From Bombardia bombarda (Eukaryota; Ascomycota; Sordariomycetes; Sordariales; Lasiosphaeriaceae): a DNA stretch of 64,000 bases. Location: NCBI GenBank assembly GCA_030512295.1, contig JAULSR010000002.1, positions 9,300,001 to 9,364,000 of the forward strand, read 5' to 3'. The notes beneath the pieces are model-generated. The model saw only the letters and a list, made by a program, of their open reading frames with translations. It was not told the origin of the DNA and made no database searches. Made by a program: the position numbers and the translations under genes. This document shows, in pieces, positions 20,360-30,988 of this stretch (positions are counted from its first letter, which is position 1; each line of letters starts with the position of its first letter).

Positions 20360-22335
20360 TCAAACTGCCGCGGGCTGCTCTGCAGCCAGTGCCGTAGATG
20401 TTGAGGCTCGCGCAGAGGACCTTGCCGATCGTCGAGGCGCACTGTGGCGCGTCCGACTCTTGGCCAAATCCTGCTTCTTGTGTGGCTGAGGATTCGAGGG
20501 TGGGCTGTGCGATGCCCTGTTTCGCTTAGGAGGAGCCTGGCTTTGTGTGCTGAAGCTCGAGGTGGATCTTGCTGCGAAGCTCATGGACGTTTCGACGACG
20601 TCAATCGACGGGGACACCTGACTGTAGTCTTCATCCCCTGCGTGAAGATACTGGGGAAGAGCGGATCCCTCATCGATATCCTGGGATGCGGCGTAGTTCT
20701 CAGCGGCAACGGCTTGTGATCCGACATATTCCTCACAGTCCACAAACTTGTCAGAACCGGAGTCTCCGTACTGCTGTGCTTCTGCTGCATCTGCTTCTGC
20801 TGCATCTGCTTCGTCGACCAGTAAGGCATCAGACCGACGTGCCTTTGCATTCGCGACATGGATGAACTCGTCGCGGTGGCGTCGCGCCAAATCTCTCGCG
20901 TTTCGGAATGCCGTAGCCCCCTCAACAAAGCCCTTTCGGCTGCCCGTCAAAGCATAAGCGTCAATCTGAGTCATGTGGTCAGCATATTATCTAGTATAGT
21001 CCCCACAATCCACGAACTCGTCGAAAGTCAAGTCTTCATGCGGCTCAGCTCTGCAACGGATTGGACTAGCGTGCTCTTGCATTGGACGCTTGAATAAACC
21101 TGTTACGGTACCCTTGCACCAAATCCCTCATATTCCTGAATGCGGTAGCTCCCCGCACAAATGTCTCGCAGCTGTCCGTCATAGCGAAGCCTCTTACCTG
21201 AGTCATATGGTACTCCGGTTGTTTTTCCGGGTCGGTCGGCGCTGTGACATGGTGGGCGTACAGTTTGAGTTGGCCGTCTTGGTAGGTCGAGCTGTAGGTG
21301 TAGGCCTTGCCGTCGTAGACGGGCTCCTCCTCACCATAGCTCTGCAGGCTGTGCATGGCGCGGGCTCCATAAGCTCCATCGTAGCAAGCCTGGCGCCGTG
21401 CTACATAAGTACTACCCCCGGAGCCTTAGCTTCTAGGAAGAAATTAGGTGCCACCGGAACGTCGGCGTGCTTTGTGGGGACAATTATCTGGCTCAGATCC
21501 TCTCTCACTGATTTGTCGATGTGTCCGGGCCGAGCCCCATCGAAGAAGTCCGGCACTGGTTTGACCGTGAGACCCTTTGTTAGCGATTTGAGGTTGGTGA
21601 ATGGGAGATTGCCCTCGTTCGGAATGCTGGCATTGCCGGTGATGATGGGAATCACATTGCGCATAACCGTGCCTTCGGACATCGTATTGTTATTTCTCTT
21701 GAAGTCTCGGAAAGCCGACTCAGGAAAGTGCGATGGCGAAAGAGAGGCTCTGGCAGCTGATAACTCTAAACGCGCTTCGTCCATGTTTCCAGGTTCAGGG
21801 GTCTGGCGATTATTTGTATATTCGTATCCTTCAGGGTAGACATCGTAGTCAACCAGGTGTTGCTCGAAATCGTTGTCGTATGCAGATGATCTTCTAACTT
21901 TTGAGGATATCGTTGTTGCCGTCGTTGACTTCGTACGTCGGCTGGAATCGGAGGCGCGGCTGGAAGACATATTGAGCCCGTCGTCTCTCAGTTCGGGGTA
22001 CTAATGGCAATTAGTCAATGATCACCTTGAGCTCTGTGCGACCGTACCCCTCGAAGATGGTGGAGATCTGGACCACCGCGTCTTGCAAACCGGGCAAGAT
22101 CCGTTGTGTATACTGCGGGTGCTGGGGGCTTCGGCGCAGGTCGAGCGTCGTTCCGCCGGTCGAGTTCTCGTAATGCACGAGGTGTGAGCCAGACCTTGGA
22201 CAGGTTATCCCAAAATTCCGGAGCAAAGTTGGAAGAACTCTGGGTTCTGCCTTCTGCTCTAAGCTTCTTGCTGGGACGGTGTTCTTGCGGAGGATCGTCT
22301 GCGCGCGGTCTCTTTCGATTCTGCTGTATCGCCAT
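20360..22335 (-). pseudogene. DUF7924-like protein with PD-(D/E)xK-like motif, frameshifted and internally duplicated
   Basis: Starts MAIQQNRKRPRADD at 22335 (nuclear-type basic N-terminus). Exon 1 ends at 22048; the 47-nt intron 22047-22001 (GTACGG...TGACTAAT...TAG) leads in frame to SSAYDNDFEQHL, SAFRDFKRNNNTMSEGTV, VKPVPDFFDGARPG and APNFFLEAKAP. The last resembles the E-x-K arm of a PD-(D/E)xK nuclease fold. At the C5 run 21415-21419 one base is missing: restoring it reads KAPGGSTYVARRQACYDGAY and continues with YAHHVTAPT and a FVRGATAFRNMRDL unit ending in stops near 21066. A second copy of that unit (FVEGATAFRNARDL, 20974 onwards) has an intact acidic tail (DKFVDCEEYVGSQ) and a basic C-terminus. 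Role is unknown; a nucleic-acid function is inferred only from the motif. Confidence 0.62.
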
Positions 22336-22620
22336 GAGCGCCCGTTGTGGATAATCGAGACAAGGAGGGGGCGCAGGGAGGATATAGAGGTCGCGCTCGA
22401 CGGCCGCCTTTGAGTTGCGTCGCAGGAGGTTGGATGTGGGAGGGTGGGTCACGCAATCGGCCGCGTCTTATCCGATAAGTCGACCTTGGCGTCGTTCGTG
22501 CGGGGTATGATAGTCGAGTCGCGCTTGGATTAGCGGCAAAATAATCCCCACGCCCACCCTGATTCCAACACAGCGGTGACGCACGCCTATTCTTCACACT
22601 CTCATCTCAAGCCATCTAAC

Positions 22621-23681
22621 ATGAAGGTGCGACTCCGGTCTTCGTGCGCAGCGTATTCCGCTAACTCTGGTGTTCCTCCCAGGATATTCTAATAAACGAT
22701 AAATACCGCGTTGACTGCAAGATCGGCGAAGGAGGTTTCGGCCTCGTGTATTCAGGTAAGGCACCCCGAACTGACCCTCTACTTAAGGCTCACTCCGGCA
22801 GGGACCGACATCCATCTGGACCAAGAGGTCGCTATAAAGCTCACAAACGTTCGAGATGGGCGCGATATGCTCGGACGTGAAGCGGAAACGTACAATGCGT
22901 TAGCTGGCGGAATTGGAATACCCCGTGTCTGGTGGTTTGGAGAGGAGTGCGATTTTTATGTGCTGGTCGAGGACCTCCTTGGTCCGTCGCTTGAGGATCT
23001 GTTCAACTACTGCAACCGGAAATTCTCGCTTAAGACCACCCTCCTTATCGCCGACCAACTCATTTCTCGGATAGAATACATCCATTCAAAGGGTTTTCTC
23101 CATCGCGATATCAAGCCGGAGAATTTCCTGGTGGGAACTGGGACGCACGGGAACATACTTTACGCTGTCGACTTCGGTTTGGCCAAGGAGTTCTGCGATG
23201 CCGAGCCCTACAAAGATTTCGAAGGTCGCCCGTTTGGTGGCACTAGCCGCTATGCAAGTATCAACAATCACAAGGGTCGTGGTAAATGCCCCGTGCAGTC
23301 CCTGTCCCATCGGCTTGCTAACGATCAGAAGAACAGTCTTTCGGGGACGATCTGGAATCCATCGGATATATGTTGTGCTATTTCGCCTGCGGCTCGCTAC
23401 CTTGGCAGGGTCTGAAGGCACCTACGGACAAGGAGAGGAACGAGCTGCTCAAAGAGAAGAAGATGAGACTGTCTGGGAAAGATCTTTGCGGAGATATCCT
23501 CCCTGGCGAATTTGCCACCTATATCGACTACACCCGATCGCTGGGCTTCAGCGACATGCCCAACTACTCGTACCTTCGCGAGCTTTTGCGACGCCTGTTC
23601 AGGTCCAAGGGATTCAAGTACGATAACGTCTTTGACTGGACGCAGAAGAGATTTAAGGAGGTCTGTACTGAAGTCAGTTAG
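22621..23681 (+). CDS. Casein kinase 1-like protein kinase
   Basis: Intact four-exon gene encoding a 303-residue Ser/Thr kinase of the CK1 type. Exons: 22621-22626 (ATGAAG only), 22683-22755, 22802-23281 and 23329-23681; all introns are 46-56 nt GT-AG with clear branch sites, and exons sum to 304 codons. Seen: a Gly loop (GEGGFGLVYSG), EVAIKL (catalytic Lys), LLGPSLEDLF (CK1-specific hinge), HRDIKPENFL (catalytic loop), VDFGLAKEF (DFG) and the activation segment GTSRYASINNHKGRE followed by DDLESIGYML, which replaces the usual APE motif in CK1 enzymes. The C-terminus ends soon after the catalytic domain, so there is no palmitoylation or membrane tail. It lies in a decayed neighbourhood but is undamaged, suggesting current function. 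Confidence 0.87.
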
Positions 23682-23800
23682 CTAAAGCCTCCACTGTCAG
23701 TGCCGGGATATTGAGGCCGGCTCAGCTAAGACGTGGTCATGGCGCCACGTCAAGAGTGAAAGGAGTCTTTAAGAGAAGTTGATGGCGGAAGCACCACGCT

Positions 23801-25142
23801 ACCATTTCCTCAAAAATTCCCGCCAGGTCCTGATGGTGCGTCCTTTGACAATGAATTTGGCCGCCTTGCGTCGTCGCAGAACTGGATCCCTGGCTCGCAG
23901 CAGTACACCCGGGAGCGCACAATTGCGATGCGCCAGGAGCTCAAGCTGCACTACTTTTCGCAGTCGCAATGATGACGATGGCGAAACAAAAGAAGACGCT
24001 GAATTCACAGAGGAAGATCTGCAGCTTAAGGGCTACCAAGACCTATGCCGCTCAATTCGAGAGGATATTCCGCAAAGAGGAGCGCATCGACTGGGCCAGG
24101 GCAAAATACGAAGACCAAGAAGGCGACAGACAACGCGAGAAAGAGCTGGAGGAAATAGAGAAGGTTCGATATGAACCGGGCACTGCCTTCAAGTCGGCCG
24201 AGTACGAACGTCGAATGAGGCACTTCAACCTTCGAGCGGAGGGTTGGACGCAGGAGCAGATCGACGCCAAGGATCGAGCAGCAGATGCGGCGGCTCAGAA
24301 AAGGGAGATTGAGTCTGAGGAGCGACTGAACACGCCGCCGAAAAACCAAGAAGAAATGAATTCGAAATTCCGCCTCTGGGATATTCAGGGAATCAGCCGC
24401 GAGGAGCAGGACCGGTTGGGTCGCATGCATGGCTTCTACGAAAGGCCACCCAACCCCTATCTTTTCCGTGCTCCAAAGGAGAAGAGACCACCGCCAAGAA
24501 ACCAAGAGGAAATGGACCAGCTATTTCGCCTCTGGAAGTCGAAACTCAGCCGCGTGGAGCAGAATGAATTGGCTCGCATGTATGGTTTCGGTCCGAGGCA
24601 AGCTGGCACGGATAGACATGCTGAGGGCGGAGTAGCGCCACAGGCGCAGGCATCACCACTGCGACCGGCAAAGGATACTCCGGCTCGCGGCAGCCGAGTT
24701 ATGAAGAATGCACCACAGAGCCGCAGTCACGGAGCTGCTCGATCCCGGCGGTCCGCACCGACAAGCACAGAAGCCCGACCACCTAATCGAAGGCGCCGCC
24801 CGTCCAAACCTGACGCGTTCAAGGAGGCTTGGCGATAAAACACAAGTAGTACCTCAAGGTCACGGGAGGCAACGCAGGACATACCAGAAAGAGCGGGAAA
24901 GCCGAAGGCTCGCGGGACAGTTGCCTGAGTTTGGGTTGCTGTCAGGGCGAGGTGAAACACAGTCACTCTACGAAGCCTCTTTACAACTTTCGAATACGCG
25001 CAAAACGAGCAGCCCAGGTGCTCGCAACGGCCGGCTGTCGAAGAAGCCAACAGCCAAGGGCGCAAAGCCTCAAGGGATTTCAAAATATGGGCAAGTAGGG
25101 ACAGGCCGCTCGAAGAGGTCGGTGAGGGGATTAAGGGGCTGA
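23801..25142 (+). pseudogene. Accessory protein, multiply frameshifted, tail shared with 17.9 kb locus
   Basis: Pieces of one protein lie in successive frames. First DNEFGRLASSQNWIPGSQQY..RERTIAMRQELKLHYFSQ (about 23846-23969), then TEEDLQLKGYQDLCRS (about 24015-24056), then a long charged frame 23969-24838 with ERIDWARAKYEDQEG and two related blocks, P-K-NQEEMNSKFRLW and P-R-NQEEMDQLFRLW, each ending R-M-x-GF (about 40-residue repeat). Finally, in another frame to 25142, SRRLAGQLPEFGLLSGRG, KGAKPQGIS and LRG, the same tail as the locus ending at 17967. No introns fit the switches, so at least three indels are implied. The family is recurrent in Hypocreales to my knowledge; its function is unknown. 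It begins about 100 bp after the intact CK1-like gene on the same strand. Confidence 0.52.
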
Positions 25143-26717
25143 GTATCCGAGCACCAGGTGCAGCAGGGTAGATTATGGGCGAAGCGCCGCGTCAAGGATA
25201 AAAAGGCATTTACGGCAATAATAATTCATGTTGAGGACTCTGATTGTGTGAATGCAAATGTCGTGAATCATTGCGGTGTCACGCGTCTCCCAATGGGCGC
25301 GGCAGCTCTCGGGACCGACATTCACCGATTTCTAGGGAACCGGACTCACACCACTGCAGCCTGTTTATCAGCCATCAGTTCTAGTGGTCTGCACGCCCTC
25401 TTCGGTTAGTGGTTGGCTTGCGTGAGGGAGCGTCCCCATACCTTGTCCGCCTGTTCTGCTCCCTCGACTCCAGGCCGTTGTGTGCCCGTTCGCGTCAATC
25501 GGACCCTCTTCGCCGGCAACGGATCGCTCTCGGCTGTCGCGTCGAGTTGCCTCTTCGCCGTCGGCACGGGCGTCGCGTCTCGTTGTCACTATAAGACACA
25601 GAATAATCTGTGCAGTAGGACAAAATAAACAATGTAATTACTAGCGTGAGGAACCAGAATCCTCACGCCCCATCGTGGGCACGATGATGGTATCTACACT
25701 AGCTACCTGAGAGGTACCTTGTACCTTGCTCACCATGATCAGTCGTTCGGGACCCTTATCGCTATGCCACTGAGCAGCCCCCAATTGGCTGCAGGGGTTT
25801 CGCGGGTCTTTGCACCCAGTGAGCGGGATGCGTCAGCGCCTTGGAGCTGGCGCATTAGTTTCTCCGGGCCGCGCCGGCCCAAATGGCGACCTGCAGGGTC
25901 GTCACAAGTCAACTGTAGGGATGTGTCACAACACACTGACTGGGATTTCCCGGCGATGGATTTTAAGAGCCAATAGCAATTCCAACCCTTGTAATAGCAT
26001 GTGAGCAAATTTAGGTGTGGGTGAGGCGATGTGCACTTCAGCACATCAATTCGCTGGCAAACAGAGCAGATATTCATGCGTGCTTCACGCGATGTTCACG
26101 CACGAGCGCATTTTGCGAGCGCAAAGGAGATGCATCGTGCAGAAGACGATGTGAAGTGTGCTGCCTCTGCCCACGCACAATTTTGTTGAGCCGTCCATAG
26201 TTTGCATCTATTTAGCGGGGCATCGGTGCGTCTTGCTCGGTGAGATTTGCTACATGGTTATGGGTGCTCTGGTTAAGGGTCATCATCCAAGGCAGCAGGA
26301 TGTAAGGCGGCTCCTTCTTGATTGGCTGTGGTAAGCTGCGTGCGAATTGGACTGCAGATTCGGCGGCCTTATTTGGGTCAACTCAAGCAACGCAGAGCGG
26401 CCGTGGCCGCATCCCGCCCAATCGCTGATGAGACTTGTGCATTAGCGTGGGCGTTGGCTTTGACATTGCTGCCTCATTTGGCACATCTTCCCGCCCTATG
26501 CACTGCAAAGGATGATAGGTTGATAGCCAGGGAAGAGTTCCTTCCCGCCATCTCAAGCATTCTTTCGATGCGAATCTATCTAGACGACTAAAGGTGTACA
26601 AAAGCCGTCCTGCCAGTTCCCTTTCCTTCATTTCTTCAAGCTTCCAGCTCCAAGTCCTACAAGGTGCGACTCTCCCTTGCGTTCCCTCATCCAGAAGGAC
26701 TGCTGAGTTCCGATGAA
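25143..26717. other. Intergenic 1.6 kb, no gene seen
   Basis: No open frame with recognisable content on either strand. A short imperfect palindromic segment (gcgccttggagctggcgc) lies near 25838, resembling the core of the 16.5 kb palindrome. Confidence 0.5.
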
Positions 26718-26852
26718 ATGTCAGAGACCCCAACAAGAACGACAATCATGCCGAGCGAGGTCGTGAAATGCCCTGGCGGTTGTGGCACAGATATATCATC
26801 GACCCAGACGCAAGATGATTGTCCCACTTGCAGCTCGTATGTTAACGCTTGA
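26718..26852 (+). CDS. Possible small four-Cys protein (44 aa)
   Basis: Short frame MSETPTRTTIMPSEVVK followed by CPGGCGTDISS and CPTCSSYVNA. The CxxxC and CxxC pairs, 20 residues apart, resemble a zinc ribbon. No other support is visible: the frame is short, no intron is needed, and it may be chance or the first exon of a longer gene. Confidence 0.25.
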   Translation: MSETPTRTTIMPSEVVKCPGGCGTDISSTQTQDDCPTCSSYVNA

Positions 26853-27108
26853 CCCCCAGCACTTACTCTTCAGGGCATTAAATTTGACATGATATATAGC
26901 AAAAAATGATGTCAAGCGGTTATGACCCGTCGACGCGTTGAGCGGCTTAGCTCTACGACAGTATTCTTAAGAAATGAAAGGCGAAAGCAACAATGCATGC
27001 TTATTGAAATTAAATAACCAAATAACTAACCATCCTTAATAACAGCAATTAGGATCTTCCTTTTTATTTCATTAATTCTGAGTCGCTGCCCCTTATTTTA
27101 AGAAAAAA

Positions 27109-27876
27109 CTATAATTGCTCCCCCAGCTTTTCTTTCAACGATAGCAAGTGCTGCATCTTTACTTCGACACAATGAACCAAAAGCCACTCGCGACACCGCT
27201 CCCTATCATCCTCCTCATCCCCAAGCGGAGCGCTGGGTCCTTTTCGCTTCCAATACGGCTGCTCAAACCACTCGGGCCAGAAGCCGCCATACTCCCAGTC
27301 TATAATGGCGTTGATTTTGAGTGTTTCGGGGTCGACGATGACGTTATGCTGGCCCAGATCGTTGTGGCAGAAGACGTAGCTTCCCTCCTCAATATCAGGC
27401 TTCGGCCGCCAGCAACTGTGGTGCTTCCAGAACCGGCTGTGGACCCGGTTGGGAGCACATAGCAGCGTCTGGCCTGGCACGCCGGGGGTGTCGGATCGGA
27501 GCGACTTTAGTGTAGCAACATGCTCGAGCAGCTCCTTGCTGACCACCTGCTTCTGCTCCTCAGTGAGCTGGGACATAGTGACCCCCGGCACGAGTTCGGT
27601 ACTGAAGTAGAAGGCCCCATCATCTTCAAAGGTGTGCTGCAGCCGCGGGAGCGGGATGTTTGTCTTCTCCCGGAGGTACTCCAGGATCGCGGCGTCCGTC
27701 TTCCATCGCTGAGGCAGGCAGGCGGATGGCGTCCAGTTGGTGGCCGTTGTCATCCATTCGTGCCGCCGAAGGGTACGCTTGATGAACGAATGTCCCAGCT
27801 CGTAGTATTTTTTATCTGCAGTAACTCCAGAGCAACCTGGCTCACGGTGCTTGTTCATATCTTGGTTGGACACCAT
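27109..27876 (-). CDS. APH-family phosphotransferase (aminoglycoside/choline kinase fold)
   Basis: Predicted 255-residue kinase-like phosphotransferase of the APH superfamily, cytosolic, small-molecule substrate unknown. Seen: FIKRTLRRHEW and ETDAAILEY-like helix (..KTDAAILEYLREKTNIPLP), hinge YFSTELVPGVTM, the Brenner catalytic motif FCHNDLGQHNVIVD (H-x-D-x4-N) and the metal-binding INAIIDWEYGGFWPEW, the typical fungal APH ending. The Met at 27876 is preferred over upstream in-frame codons (to 28098) because family homology begins just after it. Single exon. The catalytic residues are present, so it is probably functional. Confidence 0.83.
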   Translation of the reverse strand: MVSNQDMNKHREPGCSGVTADKKYYELGHSFIKRTLRRHEWMTTATNWTPSACLPQRWKTDAAILEYLREKTNIPLPRLQHTFEDDGAFYFSTELVPGVTMSQLTEEQKQVVSKELLEHVATLKSLRSDTPGVPGQTLLCAPNRVHSRFWKHHSCWRPKPDIEEGSYVFCHNDLGQHNVIVDPETLKINAIIDWEYGGFWPEWFEQPYWKRKGPSAPLGDEEDDRERCREWLLVHCVEVKMQHLLSLKEKLGEQL

Positions 27877-29312
27877 TTTCGTATATGGGGTAAGTTGAAC
27901 AGGTATGGCTTTGGCGAAAATGCGTGCGACGGTTGTTACAAACGCATGGCCGCATTCAGAGATGGTCTGGACGTTGATGGGCGGTTGCGGTGTTGGACAC
28001 AAGGGAGAAGTGATGAAGCGGTGAGCGGCGAGCAAACTCCACTCTTCTCTTACAGCAGGCTTCCCCCCGACAACAATTTTCCAGAACACACCCACCAATC
28101 AGAGCCCTCCGTCTGATACCACTCCCCACAGGTACATCGCTACCTCCCCGCACGCGCAAGGTCCATTCTCGCAAAGAAAAGACCACCACAAGAAAGCTCG
28201 AGAGCAACTGCACCCACCACCCCCCCAAGATCCCAGCGCGCAAGCAAAGCGCGAAGAACAAACACCGAAATCAACAAAACAACTCAAAATCCCGACAATA
28301 TGAGAGCTTTGCTCTTAACGCCATCCTAAGGGAAGGTTAGGCTAGGTCTGGCTGCCTAACCGTGCCCTCCGCCTGAAGTCTCGCCACCGGTCGTCTATTC
28401 CACATAATAGGCACACGTTTCATCACACAAGACCTGCTAAAAGCGGAGGAATTCAGTCAACTGTTGTAATGGTAGAGAGAGCCAAACACATCTCTAGTGT
28501 CCCGCTTCGGGCCTCCTGTTGGCAGAATCCTCTTTTAAGGGGTCTGCACCTGCTTATAGCACTCTTTTCCTTTACTCTCAGAGAACAGTGACACTGGGAA
28601 GAGGTTTCAAAGCACACCGCAGGACGCACCTCTCCCGCTTCTTCGTCCTTCACAGGGGCCCCCAGTTCAACTCGAACTACTAGCCCCTCAAGCTTACTAG
28701 TACACACGCAACAGCTGCGTGGTATACTAGCACGTGTATGCTAGCTCCCCGGCGTACTAGCACATGTACTGTGGTTGCGGGCGAAAAAAAAACCCCCATG
28801 TCAGGTACTGTGGCTTACGCCGAATCCCATGTTTTTCCGAGCTTTGTACCTTTTCCAACCCTTGCGCGCACACGCCTAGCCCTGGCACCTCCCTTGTCAA
28901 TACCTACTCCACAGGTTTTATTTACCCATACCACCACAGTAACAGCTGCCCACCCTAGCAGCAAACAATAAAACAAGTTAAACAGGCTACTGCCCGCTGG
29001 AATGTCTTTGCAAAGAACCACGTATCAAAGGAGTCGGCAAATTCTTCATCACAGGACACAGCAATAAGGCTCGGAGGTAAGTCCTGCTGGAGCCCCACAA
29101 TTGGCGGTCGTTTTCTGACCGGTGTATGTGGGTCGTGGAAAAGCGTTGTGGCAGCGGACGAATCAGAGGTGGCGGCGCCTCACCGTGGCTTACGCTCGAC
29201 GCGTCCTGGATTCCCGAATGCTTTGAAGTGTCTTGCACAGTGTGCCTCCGCGGTCAGCGAGCGCCAACTGTCACTTACGATCAAATCAACATGTGGCACA
29301 CGGAACGCCTCT
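27877..29312. other. Intergenic 1.4 kb, no gene seen
   Basis: No supported gene. Includes a short block with repeated TACTAGCAC/ACACGTG-type motifs at about 28696-28770 capable of forming small hairpins. Confidence 0.5.
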
Positions 29313-29825
29313 TTAAATCTCGACCGATAACACTCCTTGGCAGTTTCTCTGCCCATCAAGTAGCAATATGTGTGCTTGCCAAATACGTGTCCGACTCTTC
29401 TCTTCGTGCCACGTGCTGTGTGTGACCCGCCCTCGGCTGCTTTGTTTTACTCTGCCTCCGCAGCCATGCTTGACCGCCATGTCCTTTTCTCGCCGTGCTG
29501 CTTCAGCGTGTTCAAGTGCCACCACCTCAGCTTCCGCTGCCTCGCAAACGCGTTGCTGAGCCCACTTCTCCATCTCTACCCTGTTTCTCTCTGCTTCAAT
29601 AAGCTCAGAAACGCTGTGGTTCATTTTGATAGATGTAGGCGCGAATCTTCCGAGAGGGGTTGAAATAACGGCTATAATGGAAACTTTGCTAGCAGGAGAG
29701 TTCTAGTCTCACGTGGAGCGCGCCGAAACTTGTCCATGTCGTGGCGGAGCTCGTCAAAGCTAGAGCGGAGGAAGGTGAGGTGGAGCAGCTCGGTGGCGAA
29801 GCTGCAGTTATGCAATTCTTCGCAT
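29313..29825 (-). pseudogene. Fragment of a coiled-coil protein (two exons)
   Basis: A TTCACAG acceptor at 29826 begins a short exon reading CEELHNCSFATELLHLTF and FDELRHDMDKFRRAP. A 41-nt GTGAGA...TTATAG intron then joins in frame to TPLGRFAPTSIKMNHSVSEL and an Ala/Glu-rich coiled coil (EAERNRVEMEKWAQQRV). The join keeps phase and sense, which suggests genuine coding ancestry. No 5' exon is found, and a hairpin repeat begins only 70 bp upstream, so the gene is probably truncated there. I do not recognise a function. Confidence 0.42.
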
Positions 29826-29893
29826 CTGTGAAGGTAAGGCTGTCACAGATATTTGAGATAAAAGGCTAATTGGCTCAGGAATTCCGCGAAAGA

Positions 29894-29995
29894 TGATACT
29901 GCGGTCTGTTACCAGTCACCGTTTAACGGGCCATAGGTGTTACTGGTCACACTGCTCACATATTAGACGGTGACTGGTAACAGACCGCAGTATCA
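29894..29995. repeat. 29-bp perfect inverted repeat (hairpin) with satellite repeats
   Basis: The arm at 29894-29922 (tgatactgcggtctgttacc...) is matched exactly by its reverse complement at 29967-29995. The 44-bp loop contains tactggtcacactgctcaca at 29941-29960, repeated at about 30037-30056, and the sequence gacggtgac.agtaac occurs twice. Several actggtcac/gtgaccagt units thus fill 29894-30060. It looks like the inverted ends of a very small transposon, or a structured transcript. Confidence 0.75.
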
Positions 29996-30065
29996 AGACG
30001 GTGACCAGTAACCTAGATTGACAATAAAACAGCTACTGGTCACACTGCTCACATGTCTCAGTAGA

Positions 30066-30436
30066 TGCCATGGGTGACACGCTACCTGGTGTGGCCTGGA
30101 GCCGGGGATCTGGGGTGTCTAACTCATATTCTGATAAGCCCTCTCTGGTTAGTTACTGGCGCGCGCCTGCGCTTTTCGCGCTTCTATTATTTGCACCTGC
30201 ACCGTTAATTATGTCCCTTGCACCAATAGTACCTGCCTATTGCACGAGCGCACGCAGATGCCACACTTGAATGTGCACCAACTTGGAATAACTAACACTA
30301 TTTACATGTTGAAACAGAGCCTTCTTTCAGAAGCCGCCCACCTCTGTTCCCTTGTGCTGTGCCATCAATCCCCGTAATTACGGCTGGCGGAGGATAAAGC
30401 ATTTCCTACCGTCATCATCAGCTATGCCATCTATAA
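30066..30436. other. Intergenic, no gene seen
   Basis: No coding frame that I can support between the hairpin repeat and the MADS-like fragment. Confidence 0.5.
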
Positions 30437-30690
30437 TTAGATGAAAAGGTTGTTTACCAGTTCAGTTGGCTGTATCGGCGAAACTTCCTTGCCAGATCGA
30501 AAGACAAAGTCTTTTCGTGTCCTAGGCATCGAGATCGAGAAATATATCCTGGCGCCGTAATCCTGATGCAGTTCACACCCTGTTTTAACCAGAGTTCGCC
30601 ATCTCTTCCGGAAATTTGCACCGCTTCTGTCCCTTTTCTTTATTGACTTGGGCAATGGGTGGCTTGGCGCATTTACTGACTTGGGTACGG
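30437..30690 (-). pseudogene. MADS/SRF-like domain fragment
   Basis: The reading KSIKKRDRSGANFRKRWRTL, then KTGCELHQDYGARIYFSIS and RKDFVFRSGKE, resembles the fungal MADS-like (SRF-TF) fold: basic KRxRSxxNFRKRxxTL helix, KKxxEL..L.GA.IY strand and a F.S.... turn. The domain ends PIQPTELVNNLFI and stop. The frame is open upstream to 30988, but that part is Ser/Pro/Gly-rich low complexity and unlike the family. DNA-binding is inferred. Neighbouring genes are degraded, so this may be a relic. Confidence 0.4.
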
Positions 30691-30988
30691 GCTTGCCAAA
30701 TGATGCTGTATTCCCCGACAAGGAGAAAGCGGCGCAGGAGAACATTAACGATGTCGACGACCCTCCCGCACCCGACCGAGAAGATTCCCTCCCGTCTCCA
30801 AAAACCCAACCTCCCAAGCTACCCCAAATGGCCCTCCGGCGACTATCCCGTCCCGGTGGAGGTTCATCTGCCAAACTGGGAATCCTCTCTCTCATCTCAG
30901 ACGACGAAGACGTCCTAGGACCTGAAGACTTCACCCGATCTGGTGGCCGCTGCTGTAATCCCATCCCCCCCGCCATAAAAAGTACCAC

